From contig NZ_QJKD01000001.1 of the NCBI RefSeq assembly GCF_003201875.1, forward strand, positions 496,001 through 560,000: a DNA stretch of 64,000 nucleotides, written 5' to 3'. Below the pieces are notes generated by a model that made no database searches, was not told where the DNA came from, and saw nothing but the letters and a program-made list of their open reading frames with translations. The translations under genes were made by a program, and so were the position numbers. Numbering within the stretch: the stretch's first letter is position 1; each line of letters opens with the position of its first letter. Below, piece after piece: positions 1 to 8,231 of the stretch. The DNA comes from Hungatella effluvii. GTDB taxonomy: Bacteria; Bacillota; Clostridia; Lachnospirales; Lachnospiraceae.

Positions 1-320
1 GCGAGCCCTTTCCACAGCCTGCCTTGACCGCTCAGGATAAGATAAACAGCGGTATTATAAATGATATTTTTTATCCGGCGTTTGTTCATGCAAAGAAGTT
101 TTCCGCTGCCGACACATGCATATCCTGCGGAAAATGCGTCAAAGTCTGTCCGCTGAACAACATCCGGCTCGAAGCAGGAAAACCGGTATGGGGAAAGAAC
201 TGTACGCACTGCATGGCCTGCATCTGCCGCTGTCCGGCCGAGGCCATAGAATATGGGAAACACAGTAAGGGAATGCCGCGGTACGTTTGTCCAAAAAATA
301 GTACAGCATTGCGTAAATAA
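1..320 (+). CDS. EFR1-type ferredoxin, C-terminal part (5' end outside window)
   Basis: The reading frame is open to the left edge, so the true start lies upstream and only about the last 105 residues are seen. Two 4Fe-4S cluster motifs follow each other: CISCGKCVKVCP and CTHCMACICRCP, each with the CxxCxxCxxxCP spacing. Proteins ending this way in Clostridia are usually EFR1-family ferredoxins, which have a flavodoxin-like domain in front; that domain would lie outside the window. The likely role is low-potential electron transfer in the cytoplasm, partner unknown. The last codons overlap the left arm of a 14-bp inverted repeat that may end the transcript. The ferredoxin call is firm; the EFR1 assignment is inferred from the C-terminal half. 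Confidence 0.8.
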   Translation, partial: EPFPQPALTAQDKINSGIINDIFYPAFVHAKKFSAADTCISCGKCVKVCPLNNIRLEAGKPVWGKNCTHCMACICRCPAEAIEYGKHSKGMPRYVCPKNSTALRK

Positions 321-360
321 CGGTGAAGTCAGTGCCTGATATCTGTGCAATGCTGTACTA
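299..360 (+). terminator. 14-bp perfect inverted repeat at the end of the ferredoxin gene
   Basis: The arms TAGTACAGCATTGC (299-312) and GCAATGCTGTACTA (347-360) are exact reverse complements around a 34-nt loop. The left arm overlaps the stop region of the ferredoxin gene. No run of T follows, so this is an atypical terminator and may only be a 3'-end stabilising hairpin. It runs directly into the next palindromic element. Confidence 0.45.
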
Positions 361-523
361 GAGTGTGTTTGAAAATTGCTTTCTGACAGCTGTGCGTCAC
401 ACTTTGTGGGAGATTTGGCCCCGATGAAGGAGGCGTAGTGGGCTACGCTGACTGAATTGGGGCTAAATATACCGCGAAGTGGGGCGTGCAGATGGCAGGA
501 ATGAATTTTCAAACACGCTCTAG
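358..523. repeat. 166-bp imperfect palindrome (MITE-like or dispersed hairpin element)
   Basis: The outer ends are CTAGAGTGTGTTTGAAAATT (358-377) and its near reverse complement AATTTTCAAACACGCTCTAG (504-523). Pairing continues inward with scattered, mostly transition-type mismatches to a central stem GCGTAG/CTACGC (433-438 and 443-448), centred between bases 440 and 441. Many mismatches would still pair as G-U in RNA, which suggests a folded RNA or DNA form is maintained. No open frame in it looks real. Similar hairpins are, from memory, scattered in Lachnospiraceae genomes; that needs a search. Confidence 0.75.
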
Positions 524-539
524 GCAGGCGGCACTCCTC

Positions 540-869
540 TTACTCTATTGTTTCATCATTCTCACCAAAGGTCTCCACACGAAACACTACGGGGCGTATT
601 CCATCCGTGCAGCAGACGATGGTCTGTCCGTCTTTCCGGTTCCACGGCTTATACGTCCCGCCTGCTGCTACGCTTGTGACACTGTGGTAAATGTCAATCC
701 ACGCCCAGGGACAGAATCCCTCGGGCATCTGCGCGCCTCCCTCAAAGACAAAGCTGTCTCCCACGTTCAGCAGGGCACAGGGTCCTGCTTCCCTGCCTTC
801 CGTTAAGTATGCATCGGCAAAATCCGGATAAAATTCTTTTCGAAGAACCGTTATTTTTACTCTTTTCAT
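540..869 (-). CDS. TIGR04076 family protein
   Basis: This small 109-residue cytoplasmic protein has the pattern of the TIGR04076 family: a KITVLRKEFYPD start, a central PEGFCPWAWIDIY block and a C-terminal TIVCCTDGIRPVVF block with paired cysteines. The family has no assigned biochemical role. The cysteines suggest metal or redox chemistry, but that is inference. Its ATG overlaps the stop of the methyltransferase gene by four bases (ATGA), so the two are probably translationally coupled and may act together. A GAGGTG ribosome binding site lies within the end of the upstream gene. Length is normal for the family. Confidence 0.85.
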   Translation of the reverse strand: MKRVKITVLRKEFYPDFADAYLTEGREAGPCALLNVGDSFVFEGGAQMPEGFCPWAWIDIYHSVTSVAAGGTYKPWNRKDGQTIVCCTDGIRPVVFRVETFGENDETIE

Positions 870-1627
870 CTTACACCTCTGTCTGCTGTAATCATAAATT
901 CTCCGGGTACATCAGGATTGTCCCAGGCCGGATGTTCATCAAATCTTTTCAGGATAAACTTGTTGTTTATGACGGCGTTGACAATCTCGCTGACAGTATA
1001 TTTCCTGTAGCTGCACCGCGGCATCTGCTGTCTGACACTGTCTTCGTAAAAACGCGCGTGAGCCATCTCTCCCTCAAAAACGGCAGTTGAGAAGTAGCTC
1101 ATGGATGGCTGTTCCAGATTCAGGATATCCGCAATCTTGGTAAATGGGTGGAAATCGCTGCATATCATCGTTCCGCCCGGCTTCAGCAGCTCGTACATAA
1201 CCCGCATAAATGCGTCGATATCATGGAAATAATGCAGCACACCGCCCTCCATAAAAACCACGTCAAAGCAGCCTCCGTATTTATCCATATCGATCTCCAG
1301 CACATCGCATACCTCATACTCCAGATGTACTTCTGCGGCTTCTGCCAGCTCCATCGCATACCGCCTGTTATCCTGTGAGATATCGAATACGGTCACTTCC
1401 GCTCCCAGCACGGCCAGGGGAACCGCCTTCTTTCCGCAGGAACCGCAGATATTGGCAATCTTTCTGCCTTCATACGTTTCAAAATACGCAGAATACTTTT
1501 TCAGCATGGCGGCCGGATTCTCCCTGATTTTATCTGCCTTCTTAGAAGGAGGCCCCTCTTCCTTAAGCCAAAACTCGTAAGCGTTATATTCCCATGCGCG
1601 TTTGTTTCCGGAGCTGTAATCCATCAT
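866..1627 (-). CDS. class I SAM-dependent methyltransferase
   Basis: The protein has 253 residues. The SAM-binding region is visible as IANICGSCGKKAVPLAVLGAEVT (motif I, a variant of the glycine-rich loop), followed by VFDIS with the acidic residue that binds the ribose. Further on come FDVVFMEGGVLHYF and LLKPGGTMICSDFHP, typical of Methyltransf_11/25 proteins. The methyl acceptor is unknown. The frame stays open for 23 codons upstream, but a GGGAGGGCGG ribosome binding site nine bases before the ATG ATG pair supports starting at MMDYSS. It is the first gene of a two-gene unit with the TIGR04076 protein. Confidence 0.85.
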   Translation of the reverse strand: MMDYSSGNKRAWEYNAYEFWLKEEGPPSKKADKIRENPAAMLKKYSAYFETYEGRKIANICGSCGKKAVPLAVLGAEVTVFDISQDNRRYAMELAEAAEVHLEYEVCDVLEIDMDKYGGCFDVVFMEGGVLHYFHDIDAFMRVMYELLKPGGTMICSDFHPFTKIADILNLEQPSMSYFSTAVFEGEMAHARFYEDSVRQQMPRCSYRKYTVSEIVNAVINNKFILKRFDEHPAWDNPDVPGEFMITADRGVR

Positions 1628-1751
1628 AAATCCGCCCTCCCTATTCTGATTTTCCTTCATCTGCGGTCCCATTTCTTCTATAATAATCAATATCATATCA
1701 GATAACCGTCCATTTTACTACATCCCGATCATATCAAACGCGTGAACTTAC

Positions 1752-1961
1752 TCATGTGTTATACACGAGCTTCCTCTGCGCTTTAGTCAGCTTCTTTTGG
1801 TTCTTACTAAAATAATGCGGCATGCTGGAGCAGCAGCCTTCTGAATCCATATACAATCCGTCCGATTTATAGTCCAGGCCAATGACCTGCTCCGGCCAGT
1901 ACGGCAATATTTCCATTTGATCACAATTGGAATCACGAGAATGCACCGGCAAAATTTTCAA
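1752..1961 (-). pseudogene. remnant of an IS200/IS605-type TnpB gene
   Basis: A 69-codon open frame contains EQVIGLDYKSDGLYMDSEG and then KNQKKLTKAQRKL. This pattern matches the region of TnpB (OrfB of IS605-type elements) around the first RuvC aspartate (GLD) and the helical basic segment after it. Full TnpB is about 370-420 residues, so more than four fifths is missing, including the zinc ribbon and the later RuvC residues. No TnpA or element ends were recognised nearby. It is almost certainly a dead relic. The family call rests on pattern memory; a protein search would settle it. Confidence 0.6.
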
Positions 1962-2067
1962 ACAACATCACCAGATCGTCTGAGTCAATCATTCGGAAAT
2001 GGAAAAGGAAAAGCCAGATGAATCCTGCATGATCTCTATCAGATCCTTGCGTATTTTTTGCCCCGAA

Positions 2068-2103
2068 ATACAGGAGGCAGCCCGCCTGGATCGCCTCCTG
2101 TAT
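2068..2103 (-). terminator. hairpin downstream of the antiporter gene
   Basis: An 11-bp stem (ATACAGGAGGC with GCCTCCTGTAT) and a 14-nt loop lie 17 bases past the antiporter stop. On the minus strand the stem is followed by TTCGGGGC and then an A-run, not a T-run, so termination may be weak or Rho-dependent. Confidence 0.55.
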
Positions 2104-2119
2104 CAACACTTTCTATTCT

Positions 2120-3364
2120 TTATTTCACTGCGTGGGCCGGCTGATAATCTTCCACAGACTGGATCACTTCCCGCTTGATCGTTCCCGACAGGAAGAACGA
2201 CATCTTCGCACACGCCGGGCCGATCAGCTCATAGAGCACGGAGGAGGACAGGATGATGGTCAGGAGCAGACTTCCGATCTCTGCCGGGAGCATTCTCTGT
2301 CCAAGGAACGCAAGACCGATGGCAACGCCGGCCTGTGGAATCAGCGCCAGGCCGATATAGCGTTTCATGGTTACAGGCATTCCTGTCATGGAGCATCCGA
2401 TGTAAGCACCCGCGTATTTTCCAACGATACGGATAAAAAAATAGCTGACTCCTATGATTCCTGCCGTCCGGAGCGCCGTCACATTTAAGTTCATACCGGA
2501 AATGATAAAAAACATGGACATGACCGGCGGTGTAAAATGGTTCACCTGCTTAAACAGCTTCTTATCATTGGTCACATTCATATATGTCGCACCGAATACC
2601 ATGCAGGACAGAAGGGGCGAAAGCTGGAAGAATGCGCAGATACCCGAGATCCCCAGCAGCATCGCCACCGCCAGAATCAGGCGGTTATCCTTGCTTCTGG
2701 CCGGAGTCAGCAGCTTTGACAGCACAACTCCGCATAAAAATCCGAGAATCAGTGCCATGAGATTCCAGAAGATGGGAACCATCACATCCGTAAATGAGAT
2801 ATGGCCGCTGGTTCTTGCATTGACCACCGCCACAACGGCACTGAAGGTCAGAAGGCATACCACATCGTCCAGAGCCACCACCTGCAGAAGGACATTGACA
2901 AAATCGCCTCTCGCATGGTACTGATGGATGGTCATCATCGTACTGGCCGGAGCGGTAGCCGTGGCAATGGCCCCCAGAATCAGCGCGAAGTTCCATGACA
3001 TTCCGAATATCATTCTCATGCTGATCGTCACGAGAACACCGGCCGCCAGCGCCTCGAAGATCGTGATGATAATCACCCTGATCCCTGCTTCCTTAATTAC
3101 TGCCTTCTTAAAAAATTTCCCAACGCCAAACGCAATAAACGCCAGCGCGATATCACTCATAAATCCCATATGACCCAGAATATCCGACGGCACCATCTTT
3201 AAGCAGCATGGGCCGATCAAAACTCCGGCTATGATATAGCCGCTGACGTTCGGCAGCTTCAGCCGTTTCGTAATCCTTGTGACAATAAATCCTGCGAACA
3301 GTATGATAGACAGCGAACAGAGCACTGCTGTAGATTCATCCATTTGACTGTATAAAAGTTCCAT
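2120..3364 (-). CDS. cation:proton antiporter, CPA2 (Kef/NapA-like) family
   Basis: This is a 414-residue integral membrane protein with about 12 predicted hydrophobic segments. The N-terminal RLKLPNVSGYIIAGVLIGP is the characteristic entry helix of the Na_H_Exchanger domain (PF00999). It should exchange protons for Na+ or K+ across the cytoplasmic membrane. No RCK/TrkA-N nucleotide-binding domain follows, so it is the short, membrane-only form. A GGGGATG ribosome binding site precedes the start. It is divergent from a LysR-type gene about 140 bp away, which suggests that regulator controls it. Ion specificity cannot be read from the sequence. Confidence 0.88.
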   Translation of the reverse strand: MELLYSQMDESTAVLCSLSIILFAGFIVTRITKRLKLPNVSGYIIAGVLIGPCCLKMVPSDILGHMGFMSDIALAFIAFGVGKFFKKAVIKEAGIRVIIITIFEALAAGVLVTISMRMIFGMSWNFALILGAIATATAPASTMMTIHQYHARGDFVNVLLQVVALDDVVCLLTFSAVVAVVNARTSGHISFTDVMVPIFWNLMALILGFLCGVVLSKLLTPARSKDNRLILAVAMLLGISGICAFFQLSPLLSCMVFGATYMNVTNDKKLFKQVNHFTPPVMSMFFIISGMNLNVTALRTAGIIGVSYFFIRIVGKYAGAYIGCSMTGMPVTMKRYIGLALIPQAGVAIGLAFLGQRMLPAEIGSLLLTIILSSSVLYELIGPACAKMSFFLSGTIKREVIQSVEDYQPAHAVK

Positions 3365-3428
3365 AAAAACATCCCCTTTTTCCCCATTTTTGTTGATACT
3401 ATATGATTTTTCTCCTTTCTATGGTACA

Positions 3429-3479
3429 ATTATAGCAGTCATATGTATAATAGCAAATTATGGTATCTATTGTATCTAT
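3429..3479 (-). promoter_or_regulatory. promoter of the antiporter gene and candidate LysR-regulator site
   Basis: On the minus strand TTGCTA (3451-3456) and TATAAT (3429-3434) are 16 bp apart, a good sigma-A promoter for the antiporter. Just upstream, two direct copies of GTATCTAT (3463-3470 and 3472-3479, plus strand) lie in the space shared with the LysR gene and could be part of the regulator's site. Confidence 0.55.
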
Positions 3480-3507
3480 AAATTTTTATGATAGGGGTGT
3501 GATGTTC

Positions 3508-4410
3508 ATGATGGATTCCAAACTGGAAACCCTGATTAAGGTCAATGAGACACGCAGTTTTACGAAGGCGGCCGAGCTGCTTTCTCTCACGCAGCCGGCA
3601 GTCAGCCAGCATATCCGGCAGTTGGAACAGGATCTGGGCGCAACGCTCTTCATTCGGGGCGAAGGCCCCCTGAAACTGACGCAGGAAGGGGAAATCGCGA
3701 TAAAGTATGCCAAAAGGATTCAGACGCTCTACCAGAATCTGGAGCAGAGTCTGGGCGATCAGAAGCGTCACATCACCAGGCTGTCCGTCGGAATCACCCA
3801 CACCTCGGAGAGCAATATCATGGTGGAGGTCCTGGCACGTTACAGCAGCCTGAACGCAGGCTGCCGCATAACTATTATTTCTGACACCATAAATAATCTT
3901 TATAATAAGTTAAAAACTTACGAGCTGGACCTGGCAATTGTCGAGGGAAAGATCGTGGATAACAACTTTAATTCCGTCATGCTGGACACGGATTCCCTGA
4001 TCCTGGCAGTATCCAACCACAATCCCCTCTCTAAGAAAAGCATTGTGACGCTGGAAGAGCTGAAAAAACAGCGCCTGATTCTCCGCCTGCCGGATTCTGC
4101 CACCAGAAACTTATTTATCTCCCACCTGGAGAGCAATAACGTCTCTATCGATGAGTTAAATGTGACTCTGGAGGTGGATAACGTGGCCACGATCAAGGAT
4201 TTGGTGCGAAGAGACTTCGGAGTGTCGATTCTGGCGAAGAGCGCATTTGCCTCGGAACTGCGGAAGGGAAAGATGACCGGACTGCCAATCGAGAATCTGA
4301 GCATGACGCGGGAGATCAATATGGTTTACCATAAGGATTTCGAGCATACGGATCTATTGCAGGAAATTACTAAGATTTACTATGAGTACTCCAGAAGTAA
4401 GTATACTTGA
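3508..4410 (+). CDS. LysR family transcriptional regulator
   Basis: The 300-residue protein has an N-terminal winged helix-turn-helix (ETRSFTKAAELLSLTQPAVSQHIRQLE) and a C-terminal substrate-binding domain of the LysR type, with DLAIVEG and a final FGVSILA segment typical of the effector fold. It probably senses a small molecule and controls the divergent antiporter gene. The frame opens further upstream and there are three close ATGs; an AGGGGTG site best fits the second (MMDSK), though the third is only one codon later. After the stop comes a 238-bp gap with no credible gene. Confidence 0.88.
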   Translation: MMDSKLETLIKVNETRSFTKAAELLSLTQPAVSQHIRQLEQDLGATLFIRGEGPLKLTQEGEIAIKYAKRIQTLYQNLEQSLGDQKRHITRLSVGITHTSESNIMVEVLARYSSLNAGCRITIISDTINNLYNKLKTYELDLAIVEGKIVDNNFNSVMLDTDSLILAVSNHNPLSKKSIVTLEELKKQRLILRLPDSATRNLFISHLESNNVSIDELNVTLEVDNVATIKDLVRRDFGVSILAKSAFASELRKGKMTGLPIENLSMTREINMVYHKDFEHTDLLQEITKIYYEYSRSKYT

Positions 4411-4648
4411 GATTGTTTTTTCGGGAAAAGGGATTAAGAGGCACACTGCCACAGAGGAGAGGCGGGAAAGAAAGGGACAGTGCTTTTACTCTCGGTTTTT
4501 CTCCCCCTCCCAGTCTCCAAACGAAGGGACTTGTACATCATAGGACTAGATATCGGGAAACTCCTGTCCCGCCTTTTTATTAATACGCCAGTAAGTATCC
4601 GCTGCGTAGTATGAACTGGTGGACTGAACCATTTCGTGTCAAAGTAAA

Positions 4649-5122
4649 CTAACTCCTTGTTATCTCTTTCATCATTATATAACAAGTTGTTCCTTTTTTG
4701 TAGAAATCAGGCAGAATTCCCACACATTGATACCCCAATCCCTCATAAAGCTTTTTCGCTTTTGGATTAAAATCGTCCACGGTAAGAAAACATTTTGTTG
4801 ATATATGATCAGAAGCATTCTCTTCAAAATACTTCATCATCTGCTTTCCAATGCCCAGGTTACGGTATTCCTCTTTCACAGCGATAATATGCAAATATGG
4901 ATAACTGCCAAAAACGCCATTAGGCATATAATAAATAAAACCCAGAATTTTCTCATTCTCATCGATTGCAACAGATACCCCTGTTTTCAATATTCCATTC
5001 GTAAGCATTACTTCCGCTTTTTCACGATTGGTGAAGTAGGTTCTTCCCATGTCAGAATTTTGCAGTATTTCTATGCATTCTTCGATATGTTTCACTTTTG
5101 CATTGATTATTTTTATATTCAA
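4649..5122 (-). CDS. GNAT family N-acetyltransferase
   Basis: The protein of about 157 residues has the acetyl-CoA-binding motif A as LHIIAVKEEYRNLGIGKQMM (the RxxGxG loop) and a C-terminal FNPKAKKLYEGLGYQCVG motif B. It should transfer an acetyl group to an amine; the acceptor is not known. The start chosen is a TTG preceded at eight bases by GGAGGA. Codons further upstream would need another TTG without a matching ribosome site. It is the last gene before a gap and is separate in function from the transporter gene behind it. Confidence 0.85.
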   Translation of the reverse strand: MNIKIINAKVKHIEECIEILQNSDMGRTYFTNREKAEVMLTNGILKTGVSVAIDENEKILGFIYYMPNGVFGSYPYLHIIAVKEEYRNLGIGKQMMKYFEENASDHISTKCFLTVDDFNPKAKKLYEGLGYQCVGILPDFYKKGTTCYIMMKEITRS

Positions 5123-5175
5123 TTCCTGTATCCTCCACAAAGGGAACTTTAATATGGCCCGTTACTCCCGTGCAA

Positions 5176-6114
5176 TTATGATTGGGAGGAGGCGGGTTTG
5201 TTTACAATATAGATTCCGATGCAGACCAGGAACAGGGCTCCTGTGGCAGTCAGCCCGAAGGCCTGTTGTCCTTCGCCCAGGAACAGGGCTGAGAGGATTA
5301 CTCCGAAGACCGGGTTCATGAATCCGAAGACGGCGACTTTGGAGACAGGATTCAGTTTCAGCAGGATTCCCCAGAGGGAATACGCTACCGCCGAGACGGC
5401 TGCCAGGTAGAAAAGCATGGAAATGGAAGGCGCTGTCCACACACTCACGCTTCCGCCGGTGAGATATCCACAGAGAATCATGATAATTCCACCGAGCAGG
5501 AACTGCCAGCCGCTGAGCATAACCGGATTGTCCTCCCGGGAATAGCTTTTTATCAGGACGGAGGAGACCGCATAGGCGATGGTCGAAAGCAGGATGAAGC
5601 CTTCTCCGGTCAGGGACAGGCTCATGTCCAGTCCGCCCTGGTTGATGTTGATTAAAACAACACCGGCAAAGCCGGCGATGCAGCCGATGATCTTGTGTTT
5701 GTCCAGCTTTTCCTGGCGGAAAATAAGGCTGGCTATGAGAATAGCTACAAATACGTTGGAGGCCTCAATAATAGAGGCCTTCACCCCTGTCGTGTGGGCG
5801 AGGCCAACGTAGAAAAAGAGATACTGGATGACGGTCTGGAACAGGGACAGCTTTGCGATCCGGATCCAGGAGGTCTTCCGAGGGATTAGAGGACGGCGGT
5901 TCATCAGGCTGCCAATGAGAATCGTCAGCAGACCTGCAAGGGTAAAACGGCAGCCGGCAAATAAAAGCTGGCTGGAGATGTCATTGCCGTCAATCAGAAA
6001 TAGTTGATATCCTATCTTTATACATGGAAAAGCGCTGCCCCACAGCGCGCAGCAAACCATCGCTGTGAGGCAGACGCCCATCGTAGTCGTTAGAAACGCA
6101 CTTTTCCGGTTCAT
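5176..6114 (-). CDS. EamA family (DMT superfamily) transporter
   Basis: The protein has 312 residues and about ten hydrophobic helices arranged as two EamA repeats. The first begins at ALWGSAFPCIKIGY and the second around STIAYAVSSVLIKSY. The end of each repeat has the usual glycine-rich helix, for example FGFMNPVFGVILSALFLGE. It is a drug/metabolite-type exporter or importer in the cytoplasmic membrane; substrate unknown. Its ATG lies one base after the stop of the kinase-like gene, so it is the third member of the galK transcription unit and probably depends on readthrough or coupling. Confidence 0.87.
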   Translation of the reverse strand: MNRKSAFLTTTMGVCLTAMVCCALWGSAFPCIKIGYQLFLIDGNDISSQLLFAGCRFTLAGLLTILIGSLMNRRPLIPRKTSWIRIAKLSLFQTVIQYLFFYVGLAHTTGVKASIIEASNVFVAILIASLIFRQEKLDKHKIIGCIAGFAGVVLININQGGLDMSLSLTGEGFILLSTIAYAVSSVLIKSYSREDNPVMLSGWQFLLGGIIMILCGYLTGGSVSVWTAPSISMLFYLAAVSAVAYSLWGILLKLNPVSKVAVFGFMNPVFGVILSALFLGEGQQAFGLTATGALFLVCIGIYIVNKPASSQS

Positions 6115-6115
6115 C

Positions 6116-6763
6116 TTACAGTTCAATTCCTTTTAACTTGATGTAATCTTTAATGAGCTTCGCGGTCTGCTCCAAATCGAATTTGCTGGTATTGATAATC
6201 AGATCGTAATTGGTCCAGTCCTCCCAGCGGCCGCCTGTATAGTAACGGTAATATTCCTTGCGCTCTCTGTTAATCTTCTTCACACGTCTTGCAGCCTCTT
6301 TTTCGTCCACTTTATCCACTTCCATGGTACGCTTGATCAGGGCCGGGACATCGGCATAAACGAAGATTTTTACGAGGCCTGGCACGTCCACGTCCTCGCG
6401 GCTTAAGATGTAATCAGCACAGCGTCCGGCGATGATACAGGACTCCTGGTATGCCAGTTCCCGGATAACCTCGGACTGGAAACGGAACAGATTCTCGGGT
6501 TTCACGATATCGCCGTCTGTAGACGGCTTCCCCAGCTGCGGCTTCATCCCGCTTACAATCTTATAAAGCAGGTTATTGCCCGCCTTTTCATCGGCCAAAC
6601 GGAAAAATACCTCTCCGACTGCACTCTGCTCCGATGTCATGGTCAGTATTTCCTCATCGTAAAAATGTATTCCCAGCTCTTCCGCCAGCGCTTTGCCTAC
6701 GATCCGGCCGCCGCTGCCGTACTGCCGGCCAATGGTAATGACCAGATTCTGTTTTTCCTTCAT
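6116..6763 (-). CDS. cytidylate kinase-like family protein
   Basis: The 215-residue protein starts with LVITIGRQYGSGGRIVGKAL, the P-loop variant of the Cytidylate_kin2 family (PF13189). Further on come AGRCADYIL and a basic lid region with RRVKKINRERKEYYRYYTG. Members bind a nucleotide and are assumed to phosphorylate a nucleoside monophosphate or a related small molecule, but true substrates are mostly untested. The true cytidylate kinase is usually a different gene (cmk). A GGGGGAAGG site precedes the ATG chosen. It lies 13 bp after galK and one base before the EamA gene, so it is co-transcribed with both. Confidence 0.85.
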   Translation of the reverse strand: MKEKQNLVITIGRQYGSGGRIVGKALAEELGIHFYDEEILTMTSEQSAVGEVFFRLADEKAGNNLLYKIVSGMKPQLGKPSTDGDIVKPENLFRFQSEVIRELAYQESCIIAGRCADYILSREDVDVPGLVKIFVYADVPALIKRTMEVDKVDEKEAARRVKKINRERKEYYRYYTGGRWEDWTNYDLIINTSKFDLEQTAKLIKDYIKLKGIEL

Positions 6764-6776
6764 GATACCTTCCCCC

Positions 6777-8075
6777 TTATTGTTCTTCCATAACCGTATC
6801 AAAACAGATGGCTCCGTATGGGCGGATGCTCATGCGGTAAGCATTGCCTTCTCCGAGGGCCTTCTCGATGTATGCCACGTACTCTTCCACCAGATCGTTT
6901 GGCAGCATAGCCATGATAACCCCTGCGAATCCGCCCCCGTGAACACGGCACGCGCCGCGCTGTTTCCCGGCGATGAATAACTCCGTAAGCGCCAGTGCGA
7001 CAGTGATCCCCTGCTCCTGATAGGCGCTGTTGGTAAAGCAGTTCTGAAGCCATTTCCAGGAGGAATTGCCGGAAGCCGTGATATTGTTTAAGAAATCGGA
7101 AAAACGGCCTTCCTTTAACGCCTTTACTTCCGCCTCCACACGCTTGTTTTCCTCAAAGAAATGAAGGGCGCGCAGCACAGAACGGTCTCCCGCATACTCT
7201 CTCACTTCCGCAAGGTTTCCAATTACCTCATCTTCAGTAATCTCAGCACAGACCTCTTTTCCAAAGAATTCGGCCACTTTCTTCATCTCGATCGGCACAG
7301 AGGAATAATCCGCGCTTAAATCCGCATGGCCCTTTCCGGTATTGACGATAATCAGGCTGTGATTCTGGGAGCTGAAATCAAAATCGATCTTCTCCACAAC
7401 AGGAGAAGCCGGCTCCAGAAAATCGATGGTGATGAGACCGCCGACCGCGCAGGCCATCTGATCCAGCAGTCCGGATGCCTTGTCCCAGTATACGTTTTCG
7501 GAATACTTTCCAATGTGGGCGTAGGCTACGGTATCCATACGGCCTTCATTAAAGAATGTATTTAAAATAGAACATAAAAGCATCTCGAAGGACGCAGAGG
7601 AGCTGACGCCGGCCGCGCTGATGACATTACTCGTAATATAGGCATTAAAACCGCCGACCTCATAGCCGGATTCCTTAAAGCCCTGAAGAAGTCCCTTCAC
7701 CAGGTCAATCGTTCCGGCTTTTTTATCGCTGGGGGATAAATCATTCAGATCAATGATAAAGCTCTGATTAAATGTTTCGCTGATAATATGTACCTTGCTG
7801 CTGTTGTTCTTCGCAGCCACGCCGACACAGTCTAAGTTAATGCTTCCTGCAAGGACTTTTCCATGGTTATGATCCGTATGATTGCCGCTGATTTCCGTAC
7901 GTCCCGGAGAGCTGAACAGGGTCACGTCTTCTTCCGCAAATTTTTTCTGAAAACTTTTCACAAGATTCTGATACCGTTCTATATTGGCATCCACCGCCGC
8001 TTCGCCGTACAGTGCGGTCATAAGCTTCCTGGATTTTTCAGATTCGAGCATTTGGATTGTATCGCATACTTTCAT
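6777..8075 (-). CDS. galK: galactokinase-family GHMP kinase
   Basis: The protein has 432 residues. The galactokinase signature appears as SSPGRTEISGNHTDHNHGKV near residue 60, the GHMP ATP-binding motif as SAAGVSSSASFEM, and the C-terminal GHMP motif as RVHGGGFAGVIMAML. The reaction is ATP plus galactose to galactose 1-phosphate in the cytoplasm, feeding the Leloir pathway. The asparagine in GNHTDHN, where most galactokinases have GEHTDYN, marks a divergent subgroup common in Clostridia, so the sugar specificity is less sure than the family. galT and galE are not in the window. It heads an operon with a kinase-like protein and an EamA transporter. Confidence 0.82.
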   Translation of the reverse strand: MKVCDTIQMLESEKSRKLMTALYGEAAVDANIERYQNLVKSFQKKFAEEDVTLFSSPGRTEISGNHTDHNHGKVLAGSINLDCVGVAAKNNSSKVHIISETFNQSFIIDLNDLSPSDKKAGTIDLVKGLLQGFKESGYEVGGFNAYITSNVISAAGVSSSASFEMLLCSILNTFFNEGRMDTVAYAHIGKYSENVYWDKASGLLDQMACAVGGLITIDFLEPASPVVEKIDFDFSSQNHSLIIVNTGKGHADLSADYSSVPIEMKKVAEFFGKEVCAEITEDEVIGNLAEVREYAGDRSVLRALHFFEENKRVEAEVKALKEGRFSDFLNNITASGNSSWKWLQNCFTNSAYQEQGITVALALTELFIAGKQRGACRVHGGGFAGVIMAMLPNDLVEEYVAYIEKALGEGNAYRMSIRPYGAICFDTVMEEQ

Positions 8076-8162
8076 GTCACATGATCTCCTTTTTTTCCAT
8101 ACATTTTCAAAATATCAGAATACCTCCGACACCTGCGCCGCGGGAATCTGCTCTTTGACAAA

Positions 8163-8192
8163 AGTATATCATAACTTACGAGTCTTCTACAA
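8163..8192 (-). promoter_or_regulatory. probable promoter of the galK operon
   Basis: On the minus strand TTGTAG (8187-8192) and TATACT (8163-8168) are separated by 18 bp, about 90 bp upstream of the galK start. It reads away from the large palindrome that lies just beyond. Confidence 0.5.
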
Positions 8193-8231
8193 TATAATAT
8201 TTATCGAAATCCTATAATTTCATTTGACGCT

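Noticed and set aside
486..806. Plus-strand open frame of about 106 codons overlapping the hairpin element
   Set aside because: It runs through the palindrome and then antisense to the TIGR04076 gene; no ribosome site and no protein-like composition.
4434..4685. Minus-strand 83-codon open frame in the gap after the LysR gene
   Set aside because: No family pattern, no good ribosome site, and it overlaps the end of the GNAT gene. The 238-bp gap has only a weak AGGCGGGA/TCCCGCCT repeat (4460-4467 and 4567-4574) with a T-run that may end the LysR transcript.
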